Origin: Wukongibacter sp050859025
GTDB lineage: Bacteria > Bacillota > Clostridia > Peptostreptococcales > Caminicellaceae
Length of the DNA stretch: 64,000 nucleotides
Assembly (NCBI RefSeq): GCF_050859025.1
Contig: NZ_CP138200.1
Coordinates: forward strand, 3,720,001 to 3,784,000
Reading direction: 5' to 3'
The notes beneath the pieces were generated by a model that was given only the letters and a program-made list of their open reading frames with translations, was not told where the DNA came from and made no database searches. Positions within the stretch are counted from its first letter, which is position 1; each line of letters starts with the position of its first letter. Below, piece by piece: positions 23,197 to 31,267 of this stretch. The translations under genes were made by a program, and so were the position numbers.

Positions 23197-24204
23197 TTAC
23201 TCCTCTATTTTTAAATTTCTAATTATAGCTTCTGTCATATCTATAGTTGAAGATGATCCTCCTAAGTCTCTGGTAATATATTTTCCATCCTTTATAGTCT
23301 TATGCACTGCATCAACAATAGCCTTTGATTTTTTTATTTCTCCCAAATAGTTTAGCATCATAGCTCCCGATAATATCACAGCCGTAGGATTAGCTAAGTT
23401 TTCACCTGCAATATCCGGGGCACTTCCATGAACTGCCTCAAAAACTGCCATTTCTTTTCCAATATTAGCTCCTGGTACAAGTCCTAGGCCACCTACAAGC
23501 CCTGCACATAAATCCGATAAAATATCTCCGTATAGATTTGTCGTTACGATAACATCATATTTTGATGGATTCATTGCTAGCTGCATGCACATATTGTCAA
23601 CTATAACTTCCTGAAGTTCAATATCTGGAAAGCTCTCTGAAACTATCCTTGCACAGTCTAAAAACAGACCATCTGTAAGCTTCATAATATTGGCCTTATG
23701 AACTACAGCTACCTTTTTCTTATTATTCTTTTTAGCATATATGAAGGCTTCCTCTGCTATTCTCATTGATGCTTGCCTTGTTATAATCTTAATTGCCTCA
23801 GCCCTATCATCGTCATATTGTTTTTCTATACCACTATACAAGCCTTCAGTGTTTTCTCTAAATATAACTAGATCTATATTCTCAAAGGGTGTTTCAATTC
23901 CACTTATTTTTTTTACTGGCCTTATATTGGCAAACAAGTCATATTTTTTTCTTAGTAGTACATTAATACTTCTAAAACCGCATCCTATAGGTGTTGTAAT
24001 AGGTCCTTTAAGTACAATCTTATTCTTTTCTATACTTTTGTAAACTTCATCGGGAACAAGTACGCCCTTTTCCCTATATACATCAGCTCCAGCATTTACA
24101 ATATCCCAGTTTATATTTATTCCTGTAGCATCTATAATCTGTTTAGCCGAGTTTATAACTTCTGGTCCTATTCCATCTCCAGGTATGAGAGTTATACCGT
24201 ACAT
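23197..24204 (-). CDS. isocitrate dehydrogenase, NAD-type
   Basis: A 335-residue beta-decarboxylating dehydrogenase. Motifs: LIPGDGIGPEV at the N-terminus, substrate Arg cluster in FRSINVLLRKKYDLFANIRP, the metal-binding NLYGDILSDLCAGLVGGLG, and the cofactor loop EAVHGSAPDIAGENLANPTA, the NAD-type pattern. The lysine of VVHKANIMKLTDG is also present. Operon context (between aconitase and citrate synthase) favours isocitrate over 3-isopropylmalate as substrate. ATG 24204 follows AAGGTGATTAGA and is preferred over the in-frame GTG at 24213. It starts 17 bases after the aconitase stop, so the genes are probably co-transcribed. Confidence 0.9.
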   Translation of the reverse strand: MYGITLIPGDGIGPEVINSAKQIIDATGININWDIVNAGADVYREKGVLVPDEVYKSIEKNKIVLKGPITTPIGCGFRSINVLLRKKYDLFANIRPVKKISGIETPFENIDLVIFRENTEGLYSGIEKQYDDDRAEAIKIITRQASMRIAEEAFIYAKKNNKKKVAVVHKANIMKLTDGLFLDCARIVSESFPDIELQEVIVDNMCMQLAMNPSKYDVIVTTNLYGDILSDLCAGLVGGLGLVPGANIGKEMAVFEAVHGSAPDIAGENLANPTAVILSGAMMLNYLGEIKKSKAIVDAVHKTIKDGKYITRDLGGSSSTIDMTEAIIRNLKIEE

Positions 24205-24221
24205 TCTAATCACCTTCTTTA

Positions 24222-26150
24222 TTAGTTATTTAATTTCTTAGCGTAGTTTAGATATCCTCCGTACTTTAAAATTTCTATATCTCTTTCTGATCCTTCGAAT
24301 ATTAATTTTATAGAAATACCCTTTGTTTTATTAAATAATTCAATTTCTACCCCTTTATATAGTGATTCTATTATATTCACTAATTCAATATCATCTAGTT
24401 CATCAAATTTATTATAGTCATCCTTATTTTTTAGAACTAATGGAATTATACCAGAATTTATTAGGTTTGTCTTATGGATTCTAGCAAACGACTTAGCTAT
24501 TACCCCTTTAACTCCAAGATATAAAGGAACCAAAGCTGCATGTTCTCTACTTGAACCCTGTCCATAATTTTCACCACCTATGACAAAACCTCCGTCATTT
24601 TCCTTTGCTCTTACATGAAAATCATCCACTATAGTTCCAAAGCAATATTTAGATAATTCAGGTATATTTGATCTAAATGGTAAAAGGTTTGCATTGGATG
24701 GCATTATGTCATCAGTTGTAACATTATCACCGGTTTTTAATAACACCTTCCCCCTTAGATTCTCACTTAAATCCTTATTGATTGGAAATGGTTTAATATT
24801 TGGGCCCATTGTCACTTCTAATCCCTCTCTATCATCGGGTGGATATATAAAGTAATTTTCATACACATCAAATGTATCTGGAAGCTCTACAACTGGCATA
24901 TCTCCAAAAGTGGATGGATCAGTTAAATAACCTGTAATAGCTGAAACTGCCGCAGTTTCAGGGCTAACTAAGTATACATCAGCATTTTTTGTTCCACATC
25001 TACCCTTAAAGTTTCTATTAAATGTTCGAAGGGAAATAGCTTCTGTTTTTGGTGCCTGTCCCATACCTATACAGGGTCCACAGGATGCCTCAAGTATTCT
25101 AGCCCCTGCTGAAATGAGATCGCCTAGAGCACCATTATCTGACATCATTTTAAGTATATTACTAGATCCCGGTGAGATAACTAGGCTCACATCTGAATGT
25201 ATTCTTTTCCCTTTTAATATCTTGGCTACCTTCATCAGGTCAGTATAAGAAGAATTCGTACAGCTTCCTATTGCAACTTGATCTACCTTTAATTCATTTA
25301 TATATTCAATTGGTACCACATTATCCGGACTATGAGGCATTGCAGTCATCGGCTGAATATCGTTTAGATTAATTTCTATCTTTTTATCGTATACCGCACC
25401 TTTATCTGCTGTAAGCTTAATGTAATCCTTTTCTCTTCCCTGCTTTATTAAGAATTCCTTTGTGATTTCATCGCTAGGAAATATTGAAGTCGTAGCACCA
25501 AGCTCTGCACCCATATTAGTAATAGTGGCTCTATCTGTTAACGACAATTCTTTAACTCCATCACCTGAATATTCAACTACATATCCAACTCCGCCCTTAA
25601 CACTTAATTCCTTTAAGACATATAAAATTACATCCTTAGCCGATACCCATGAATTCAATTTTCCTGTTAATTCAACATTAAGCACCTTTGGAACCTTGAG
25701 ATAATAATATCCCTTTGCCATTGCGACAGCAACATCTAGACCTCCAGAGCCAATACTAATCATTCCCATACCACCACAGGTAGGAGTATGACTATCTGAT
25801 CCAATTAGAACATCGCCTGGCTTACTAAATCTTTCCAAATGCAATTGATGACATATACCGTTACCAGGTTTAGAATATATGATTCCATACTTTGCCGCCG
25901 CAGTTTTAATAAATTCATGATCATCAGCATTTTCAAATCCAGATTGAAATGTATTATGATCTATATATGCTACAGATAAGTCGGTCTTGATATCCTTAAT
26001 CCCCATAGATTCTAATTGTAAATAGACCATTGTACCTGTAGAGTCTTGAGTTAGTGTTTGATTAACCTTTATCGAAATCTCATTCCCCTCTGCTACCGAA
26101 CCAGATAATAGATTTTTCTCAAGGATTTTATAAACTAAGCTTTTTTTCAT
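24222..26150 (-). CDS. aconitate hydratase
   Basis: A 642-residue iron-sulfur enzyme interconverting citrate and isocitrate. The three cluster cysteines are seen in AIGSCTNSSYTDLM and EASCGPCIGMGQAP. RTFNRNFKGRCGT supplies the substrate arginines, and the swivel domain has ENYGQGSSREHAALVPLYLG. The length is that of the short mitochondrial-type aconitases found in clostridia, not the 890-residue IRP-like form. An upstream in-frame ATG at 26183 exists, but 26150 follows AAAGGATGGTTTGC and begins the normal MKKSLVYKILEKNL. First gene of the acn-icd-citrate synthase operon. Confidence 0.95.
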   Translation of the reverse strand: MKKSLVYKILEKNLLSGSVAEGNEISIKVNQTLTQDSTGTMVYLQLESMGIKDIKTDLSVAYIDHNTFQSGFENADDHEFIKTAAAKYGIIYSKPGNGICHQLHLERFSKPGDVLIGSDSHTPTCGGMGMISIGSGGLDVAVAMAKGYYYLKVPKVLNVELTGKLNSWVSAKDVILYVLKELSVKGGVGYVVEYSGDGVKELSLTDRATITNMGAELGATTSIFPSDEITKEFLIKQGREKDYIKLTADKGAVYDKKIEINLNDIQPMTAMPHSPDNVVPIEYINELKVDQVAIGSCTNSSYTDLMKVAKILKGKRIHSDVSLVISPGSSNILKMMSDNGALGDLISAGARILEASCGPCIGMGQAPKTEAISLRTFNRNFKGRCGTKNADVYLVSPETAAVSAITGYLTDPSTFGDMPVVELPDTFDVYENYFIYPPDDREGLEVTMGPNIKPFPINKDLSENLRGKVLLKTGDNVTTDDIMPSNANLLPFRSNIPELSKYCFGTIVDDFHVRAKENDGGFVIGGENYGQGSSREHAALVPLYLGVKGVIAKSFARIHKTNLINSGIIPLVLKNKDDYNKFDELDDIELVNIIESLYKGVEIELFNKTKGISIKLIFEGSERDIEILKYGGYLNYAKKLNN

Positions 26151-26594
26151 GCAAACCATCCTTTCAACTATAGATAACAACATTAATATTTCAAAGAAAG
26201 AAATGAATGACTCTACATTTTTTCTTTGAAATTTATTAAACCTTAAAATTCTTTATTTTTACTAATAACTAAAATGATTACGTTTTTGTAATGTATTATT
26301 GTATACAATTATACTTGTATGATTATTCATTGTCAAGTAAATTTATTTAAAAATTCTTAAGTCTAGTTTTTGGAAAAAACATAAGAAAACTCAAGAATAT
26401 CAAATCCCTGAGCTTTGGTCAGATTTCTCTTGAAAATTTAAAAAATGTCTTTAAAGAAAAAAGTGCCTATCTGGCACCTATTACGAATTACTTTATTTAC
26501 TTCTATAATTTATTTTATGATACCATATATTTCTATTCATCAAAATTTCTATCGAATAATGCTTTGATTTCAGCAATTGCATCTTTTTGCATTT
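26151..26594. other. intergenic region with a minus-strand terminator
   Basis: GTGCC-TATCT-GGCAC at 26463-26477, preceded on the plus strand by AAAAAA (a T run on the minus strand), would end transcripts coming from the decayed genes at 26595-27301. The rest is AT-rich and probably contains the acn promoter; I could not pick a convincing pair of boxes. Confidence 0.5.
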
Positions 26595-26795
26595 TTATTC
26601 ATGTATCTGTATGAATTCTAGTAATTCATTTTTTATATTAGTGAAGTCTCTTGTCCTAATCAGAGGCTCCATGTATTTTATTGCCTCTTTAGAAACATTT
26701 TTTCCCTCAGGTGTAATCCAGCTAAGTGGAAAATGTCTAATATTATTTGCAACTTTAGAAGCTTGCACCATAAATGTCTCGGATTCGTAAGGATT
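26595..26795 (-). pseudogene. C-terminal fragment of a second phosphofructokinase gene
   Basis: The minus strand reads NPYESETFMVQASKVANNIR, HFPLSWITPEGKNVSKEAI and KYMEPLI before a stop at 26595. It aligns with the end of the intact PfkA at 35242 (NPYIMETFKIEASKIANNIK; YFPSEWITKE; AIEYMQPLI). About 66 codons remain; the rest was lost by a deletion that brought in a PRD-domain fragment. A 20-codon relic (MQKDAIAEIKALFDRNFDE) follows at about 26536-26592. Confidence 0.75.
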
Positions 26796-27081
26796 CTTTA
26801 TCAGAAATCTGATAGTTCTCCTTTGTAAGTCCTATAATTTCCTGAGTTACTATTTTATTGATTACTAACATCTTTTCATTTATATTCCAATCTATATCAT
26901 CAAAGTGAGTTTTTGATACAATTGTAATACCAAATAAATATCTAATTTCCTCAATAGGAATAAAAATATTAAATTCATTCTCTATTTCTTTAGCAATCTC
27001 AACCATTCTTTCATACTTACTTAACTCCTGAAGTTCCCTTAATGTAGAGTCCTTCATATCTGCAAATTTACCATCCATCAT
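26755..27081 (-). pseudogene. fragment of a PRD-domain regulator
   Basis: A 108-codon ORF resembling a single PTS-regulation domain: YERMVEIAKEIENEFNIFIP followed by IEEIRYLFGITIVS. PRDs occur in pairs in antiterminators and activators, with conserved histidines, and this stretch has one partial PRD, no effector domain, and a frame that runs out over the pfk relic (tail SLRIRDIYGASF is out of frame with it). It is best seen as a deletion fusion product. It overlaps the upstream 77-residue ORF by 14 bases. Confidence 0.5.
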
Positions 27082-27301
27082 TCTCGATATCGCTATAGAA
27101 CACTTGATGGTTAATCTCGTCAGGTCTGTGAATGAGCTTTGTAAGACCTTGTAGTCCTGCAGCTATTACTGGCCAAACATAATAGGTCACTATACCAAGT
27201 GGAATAGAAAATAAGGTAATTAATATAATTACATGTCTCGGTCCACTAAAAATTCCCATATCAAGGATTCCAACGGCAAACCAAAAGGGTAGATATCTCA
27301 T
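27068..27301 (-). CDS. 77-residue membrane protein, possibly a truncated transporter subunit
   Basis: A small protein with a good ribosome binding site (GAGGTGAGATT) and two hydrophobic segments: YLPFWFAVGILDMGIF and HVIILITLFSIPLGIVTYYV. The tail is hydrophilic and acidic. The segments look internal rather than N-terminal, as if cut from a larger membrane protein, and neighbouring genes are fragments, so it may be a remnant. Linkage with a PRD fragment hints at a sugar-transport locus. No family assigned with confidence. Confidence 0.4.
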   Translation of the reverse strand: MRYLPFWFAVGILDMGIFSGPRHVIILITLFSIPLGIVTYYVWPVIAAGLQGLTKLIHRPDEINHQVFYSDIENDGW

Positions 27302-27630
27302 AATCTCACCTCAAATATTTAGTTTTAATCAGAATGATTCCCTATCAAAAATATTCAATTTTAAAATATTTCTTAATTCTATATTGGAAAACGTTATACT
27401 TAAATATGCATCTTATAAAACTAATTACAACATTGAAACAGTAAATTCTAACGCTATGGATTAAAAAATTTAATATTACCTCTAAAAAGAATCTTAATTT
27501 GTGAAATTTTTTATACATAGTAAAAGCCTCATTTACAATATTTAAATAAGGCTTTTATTGAAATCATTTCTTAAAGAGAACTCTAACCAAAACACAGGGC
27601 TTCAATATCCCTGAATTTTTATCCTTCCCT
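27302..27630. other. intergenic region with ferredoxin terminator
   Basis: Mostly AT-rich. At 27522-27556 AAAAGCCT pairs with AGGCTTTT across about 19 bases and on the minus strand runs into TTTT, a terminator for the ferredoxin gene. Nothing else is recognisable. Confidence 0.5.
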
Positions 27631-27903
27631 TTAATTTTCTAGCTCAATAACAACATCTCCTTCAACAATAGCTTCACATGCTAACCTATATCCCTTATTG
27701 ATTTTCTTTTCACTTAATAGCTTTTTTTCTTCCTTAGTCGGCTCAGATACTTTGCCTTCCAATATCCTAACAATACATTTACCACATTTTCCCTTTCCAT
27801 TACAAGGAGCTTTGACCTTGAGTTTAGCTTCTTTTGCGACGTCTAATACAGTTTTGTCCTTTTTTATTTCAACTTTTTTAATGAATTTAATAGAATTACT
27901 CAT
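27631..27903 (-). CDS. 2Fe-2S ferredoxin
   Basis: A 90-residue plant/adrenodoxin-fold electron carrier with the cluster cysteines Cys34, Cys40, Cys43 (APCNGKGKCGKCIVRIL) and Cys76 (GYRLACEA), within a beta-grasp sequence starting VEIKKDKTVLDVAKEA. It is cytoplasmic and monocistronic (own terminator downstream, AGGAGGCATC before the start). Similar domains form the N-terminus of ASKHA-type corrinoid reactivators (RACo), but here only the ferredoxin domain exists. The redox partner is not evident from neighbours. Confidence 0.88.
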   Translation of the reverse strand: MSNSIKFIKKVEIKKDKTVLDVAKEAKLKVKAPCNGKGKCGKCIVRILEGKVSEPTKEEKKLLSEKKINKGYRLACEAIVEGDVVIELEN

Positions 27904-28000
27904 ATGATGCCTCCTATAAGAAATAGATATATACTACAAATTTATATATAAATTTATACACTCCTTTCATCTATTTCAATCATTCAAATTATTCCAATGA

Positions 28001-28026
28001 AAAGAAAAAACAGCCTTCTAGGCTGC
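28001..28026 (-). terminator. terminator of the ANTAR regulator gene
   Basis: On the minus strand CAGCCT-AGA-AGGCTG is followed by TTTTTTCTTTT, 20 bases after the stop at 28046. Confidence 0.8.
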
Positions 28027-28045
28027 TTAAGACTGCTTCACTTCT

Positions 28046-28615
28046 TTAGCCATATTTAGCTATCACTTTTTCAGCAACTTTTCCCATAGATATACACTCA
28101 TCCATGCTTTTCTTCCTTAACATCTTATAGGCTTCATCTTCGGAAACACCATGTTTTTTCATTAATATATGCTTTGCTCTGTCAATATTTTTTCTATCTG
28201 TTATAGTATCCTCAAGCTTTTTAACCTTTTTTTTAAGCTTCTTTATTCTGCTAGAGTTCATTATACTAAATTCTACAATTTGATAAAGCTGATCTGGATT
28301 TATAGGCTTATTTATATATGCAAATACATTCATAGTCTTTAATCTTTCATAGAAGCTTAAGCTAGGGTTATTTGTAATGAAAATAACAGTAGATAATTTG
28401 TCTTCCTCTATAATTGATGCAGCTTCATAGGATTTTATCCCCCAGATATTTTCATCTATTATGACAAGATCTGGATAAATCCTTCTAGCTATTCTTATAA
28501 CCCCCGCTCCGTCAGTTGCCTGATATATCTTATACCCCTTTTTAACAAGTAATTTACAAATCATTTTTCTCGATGTTTCACCACTATCGGCAACCACTAT
28601 ATTGAAATTGTTCAT
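28046..28615 (-). CDS. ANTAR-domain response regulator (RNA-binding antiterminator)
   Basis: A 189-residue protein: receiver domain at 1-120 (phosphoacceptor Asp54 in LVIIDENIWG, acidic start VVADSGE, Lys in YINKPINP), a coiled coil at about 122-138 (RIKKLKKKVKKLEDTI), and an ANTAR domain at 130-185 (IDRAKHILMKKHGVSEDEAY; MLRKKSMD). ANTAR proteins bind paired RNA hairpins and prevent terminator formation in nitrogen- or ethanolamine-use transcripts. It lies just downstream of glnA on the same strand. The leaders of glnA and amt here contain matching terminator structures, the likely targets. The receiver lacks the usual DD pair (AD instead), so its phosphorylation is uncertain. ATG 28615 follows GGAGTGAG. 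Confidence 0.9.
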   Translation of the reverse strand: MNNFNIVVADSGETSRKMICKLLVKKGYKIYQATDGAGVIRIARRIYPDLVIIDENIWGIKSYEAASIIEEDKLSTVIFITNNPSLSFYERLKTMNVFAYINKPINPDQLYQIVEFSIMNSSRIKKLKKKVKKLEDTITDRKNIDRAKHILMKKHGVSEDEAYKMLRKKSMDECISMGKVAEKVIAKYG

Positions 28616-28896
28616 AGACTCACTCCAAATACGGCTTATACAGGTCATCAGTATTAAAATAAAATTCAAATAAAATATGATCTTTTCTACACTTTTTATA
28701 ATACATAGAAAGTTATAAATCTCTTAAAAGTGTGGGTAAATATAATTTCTTTTATGAATTTCAACAAGGTATCCTTTGAAAATCTTTATAGAAAACTCTA
28801 TTCTTTGAATTTTGTTAATTTTTATAGTTAATTATCTATAATTATTATACAATTAATACAGAATTTTAATTACTATTATATCACAGTCATATTTTA

Positions 28897-30231
28897 TTAG
28901 AATTTTCTTAAGTATCTATCAAGCTCCCACTCAGAAATATATCTTGAATAAGCATTCCACTCATATAATGCGGCATCAGTAAACCTATTAAATACATGCT
29001 CTCCAATTGCGTCCTTTATGACATCATCCTTAGCCAGTTCTTGAACTGCTTCATATAGGTTTGATGGCAAACTCTCAATACCTCTTTCCTTAAGCTCCTT
29101 ATCGCTCATTTTGTATAGATTTTTTGTTACAGGTGCTGGTGGATCTATTTTATTTTTTATTCCGTCTAATCCAGCTTTAAGTATTGCTGCCAAAGCTAGG
29201 TATGGATTAGCTGATGGGTCTGGGTTTCTCAGTTCGATTCTTGTTGATTGACCTCTTTTAGCGGGTATTCTAATCAATGGACTTCTGTTACTTGCGGACC
29301 AAGCAATCATAACAGGTGCTTCATATCCAGGAACTAATCTCTTATATGAATTAACAGTTGGATTTGTCAAAGATGCAAAGGCTTTAGCATGCTTTACTAC
29401 TCCACCTAAGAAGTTAAATGCCGTTTGAGAAAACTGCATATAGTTACTTTCCTCATAAAAGGCATTTTTCCCTTCTAAGGTTGCCAATGACATATTGATA
29501 TGCATACCTGAACCGTTAATTCCATATTTAGGTTTTGGCATAAACGTAGCATGAAGTCCATGTCTTTGTGCTATAATCCTTACAACCATTTTAAAGGTCA
29601 TTATATTGTCAGCCGTTGTTAAAGCATCGGCATATTCAAAATCTATTTCATGTTGTCCAGGTGCTACTTCATGATGTGAAGCCTCAATTTGAAAGCCCAT
29701 TTCTTTTAATGTAGTAGTCATCTCCTTTCTTGCATTTCCGCCTAAATCTATAGGTGCTAAATCAAAATATCCTGCATTGTCATGGGTTTCAAGTGATGGC
29801 TCTCCCCTTTCATCGGTATGGAATAGAAAAAATTCACATTCTGGTCCTACATTAAACATGTATCCCATATCCGCTGCTTCCTTTATTACCTTCTTTAGAG
29901 TGTTTCTAGGACATCCATCAAAGGGAGTTCCATCTGCCTTATATACATCGCATATCAATCTAGCTTCCTTAGAATGGTTTACCCAAGGAAAGACTTCAAA
30001 AGTAGATATATCAGGTCGTAAATACATATCAGATTCTTCAATTCTCACAAATCCATCAATTGATGATCCATCAAACATTATCTCATTATCAAGAGCCTTT
30101 TCTAATTGTTCTATTGTAATAGATACATTCTTCATCACCCCCAATATATCGGTGAACTGGAGATGAATAAACTCTACTTCTAATTCCTTGGCTTTTCTTA
30201 AAAGTTCCTCTTTACTATTCTTTTTTGACAT
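28897..30231 (-). CDS. glnA: glutamine synthetase, type I-alpha
   Basis: A 444-residue ATP-dependent enzyme forming glutamine from glutamate and ammonia. Motifs: the DGSSIDGFVRIEESDMYLRP loop with the feedback-control Arg, NVGPECEFFLF, the ammonia/metal region GQHEIDFEYADAL, KPKYGINGSGMHIN (ATP) and RIPAKRGQSTRIELRNPDPS. The length and absence of a C-terminal adenylylation tyrosine region mark the feedback-inhibited GSI-alpha group of Firmicutes. AAGGAGGAGTTTAA precedes the start. It is transcribed from its own promoter (30575-30603) through a leader containing a terminator, with the ANTAR regulator gene 281 bases downstream. Confidence 0.96.
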   Translation of the reverse strand: MSKKNSKEELLRKAKELEVEFIHLQFTDILGVMKNVSITIEQLEKALDNEIMFDGSSIDGFVRIEESDMYLRPDISTFEVFPWVNHSKEARLICDVYKADGTPFDGCPRNTLKKVIKEAADMGYMFNVGPECEFFLFHTDERGEPSLETHDNAGYFDLAPIDLGGNARKEMTTTLKEMGFQIEASHHEVAPGQHEIDFEYADALTTADNIMTFKMVVRIIAQRHGLHATFMPKPKYGINGSGMHINMSLATLEGKNAFYEESNYMQFSQTAFNFLGGVVKHAKAFASLTNPTVNSYKRLVPGYEAPVMIAWSASNRSPLIRIPAKRGQSTRIELRNPDPSANPYLALAAILKAGLDGIKNKIDPPAPVTKNLYKMSDKELKERGIESLPSNLYEAVQELAKDDVIKDAIGEHVFNRFTDAALYEWNAYSRYISEWELDRYLRKF

Positions 30232-30254
30232 TTAAACTCCTCCTTATAAAATAA

Positions 30255-30485
30255 TTAATTTTTAATGATTTCTTTACTTTCAAAATACTTTCTATTTGGA
30301 AAAAATTCAACCTTGTACTTTGAAATACTTAAGGGATTTTGATATTTCATCTCCACTATTTTAATAAATCTGCTTTTTCATTCAAAAACATATGAAGAAC
30401 AGCTTGATTGTATGAAGGAAGAGGAGATATCAAAAGCCCTTTGAGTATGAGGTCCAAACTATTTTTCTTTAATAAATAACTTAGA
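30255..30485 (-). other. untranslated stretch between leader terminator and glnA with small open frames
   Basis: Two short minus-strand frames look protein-like. One has no start codon (about 30352-30485, containing SLDLILKGLLISPLPSYNQA); the other is a 31-codon ATG frame at 30350-30255 with GGAG abutting the ATG. Neither has a properly spaced ribosome binding site. They could be coding relics or a leader peptide; I do not call a gene. Confidence 0.25.
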
Positions 30486-30486
30486 A

Positions 30487-30603
30487 TGAAAAAAACGTCC
30501 ACAATAAAAGGATGTATTACCCTTTAGTTGTGGACGCCATTGCCCAATAATTTATTATTAAATTTATGAAACATATTATACAATATTTTCAGAATCTTTT
30601 CAA
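30487..30603 (-). promoter_or_regulatory. glnA promoter and terminator-containing leader (candidate ANTAR target)
   Basis: The promoter is TTGAAA (30603-30598), 17 bases, TATAAT (30580-30575). The leader then reads GGCAATGGCGTCCACAACTA and folds into a long hairpin (30496-30537, CGTCCACAA/TTGTGGACG with inner TAAAGG/CCTTTTA) ending in eight T residues. The amt leader shares promoter spacing and the GGCAA-G-CGTC-ACAACTA sequence. Such terminators upstream of nitrogen genes are known targets of ANTAR antitermination. I could not define the two hexaloop hairpins with certainty. Confidence 0.6.
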
Positions 30604-30695
30604 TAGTAATTTTAAATCTACTATGGATAAGCAACATTAAAATTTACTAAACCTTGAAGTTGCTTATCTATAAATAAAGCTTACTATATATTATT

Positions 30696-30719
30696 CAATC
30701 ACATATGCATATGTGATTG
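30696..30719. repeat. 24 bp perfect palindrome
   Basis: CAATCACATATG followed directly by its reverse complement CATATGTGATTG, in the gap between the PII gene and the glnA leader. It could be a binding site for a dimeric regulator or a cruciform/hairpin in the PII 3' region. Confidence 0.5.
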
Positions 30720-30778
30720 TAAATTCTACACATGATTTATATTTATGAAACTAGTATAATACATCATCAGGTTTCAAT

Positions 30779-30846
30779 GAGCCTTGAACTTAATCATGTG
30801 CTAAAACCCTAACATCTGTTAGTCACATTAACAACATACTAGGCTC
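30779..30846. ncRNA. nested-hairpin structure downstream of the PII gene
   Basis: Three nested complementary pairs: GAGCCT/AGGCTC (outer), TAAT(CA)TGTG/CACATTA (middle), and CTAACA-TC-TGTTAG (inner). There is no T run, so it is not a simple terminator. It may be a 3' UTR structure of the amt-PII transcript or a small RNA; the transcript strand is unknown. Confidence 0.35.
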
Positions 30847-30865
30847 TACATTTTTATTTTCGATA

Positions 30866-31228
30866 TCACCTTTCATTATTTAAAGCAATTATACCCTCAT
30901 CTCCATTTCTTATTCTAATTACATTTGATATTTCATAAGTAAAAATTTTTCCATCTCCAATTTCTCCAGTTTGTAGAGCTTTTTTAGCTGTCTCAATTAC
31001 TAAATCGACTGGCACCTCACATACTACTGTCTCCACTTTTATTTTTGGCAATAGCTCAGGTGTATATGAGACTCCTCTATATTTTTTCTTTGCTCCTTTT
31101 TGAACTCCACATCCCATAACTTGGTACACAGTCATACCCATAACGCCAATATCATTTAGAGCCTGTTTCAACTCATTAAACTTAGTTGGCCTTGTTATAA
31201 TTTCTATCTTTGTAATTTTCTCCTTCAT
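30866..31228 (-). CDS. PII nitrogen regulatory protein
   Basis: A 120-residue trimeric signal protein that binds ATP/ADP and 2-oxoglutarate and gates the ammonium transporter. N-terminal KITKIEIITRPTKFNELKQA, the T-loop with KKYRGVSY (the Tyr at the uridylylation position, although use of the modification is unlikely in clostridia), the B-loop TGEIGDGKIF and the C-terminal ISNVIRIRNGDEG are all in place. It starts 39 bases after amt and is probably co-transcribed (GlnK-type pairing). AGGGGGAAGATAGT precedes the start. Confidence 0.95.
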   Translation of the reverse strand: MKEKITKIEIITRPTKFNELKQALNDIGVMGMTVYQVMGCGVQKGAKKKYRGVSYTPELLPKIKVETVVCEVPVDLVIETAKKALQTGEIGDGKIFTYEISNVIRIRNGDEGIIALNNER

Positions 31229-31267
31229 ACTATCTTCCCCCTAATACTATAGATTTTTAGTATCTCA

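Noticed and set aside
27631..27903. Ferredoxin as a truncated corrinoid-activation (RACo) protein
   Set aside because: The ORF has its own ribosome binding site and terminator and a complete four-cysteine ferredoxin fold; no trace of the ASKHA part follows.
30696..30719. CRP/FNR-type binding site reading of the TCACA...TGTGA palindrome
   Set aside because: The half-sites are in the inverse order (TCACA before TGTGA) compared with TGTGA-N6-TCACA, so a CRP-like site is not supported.
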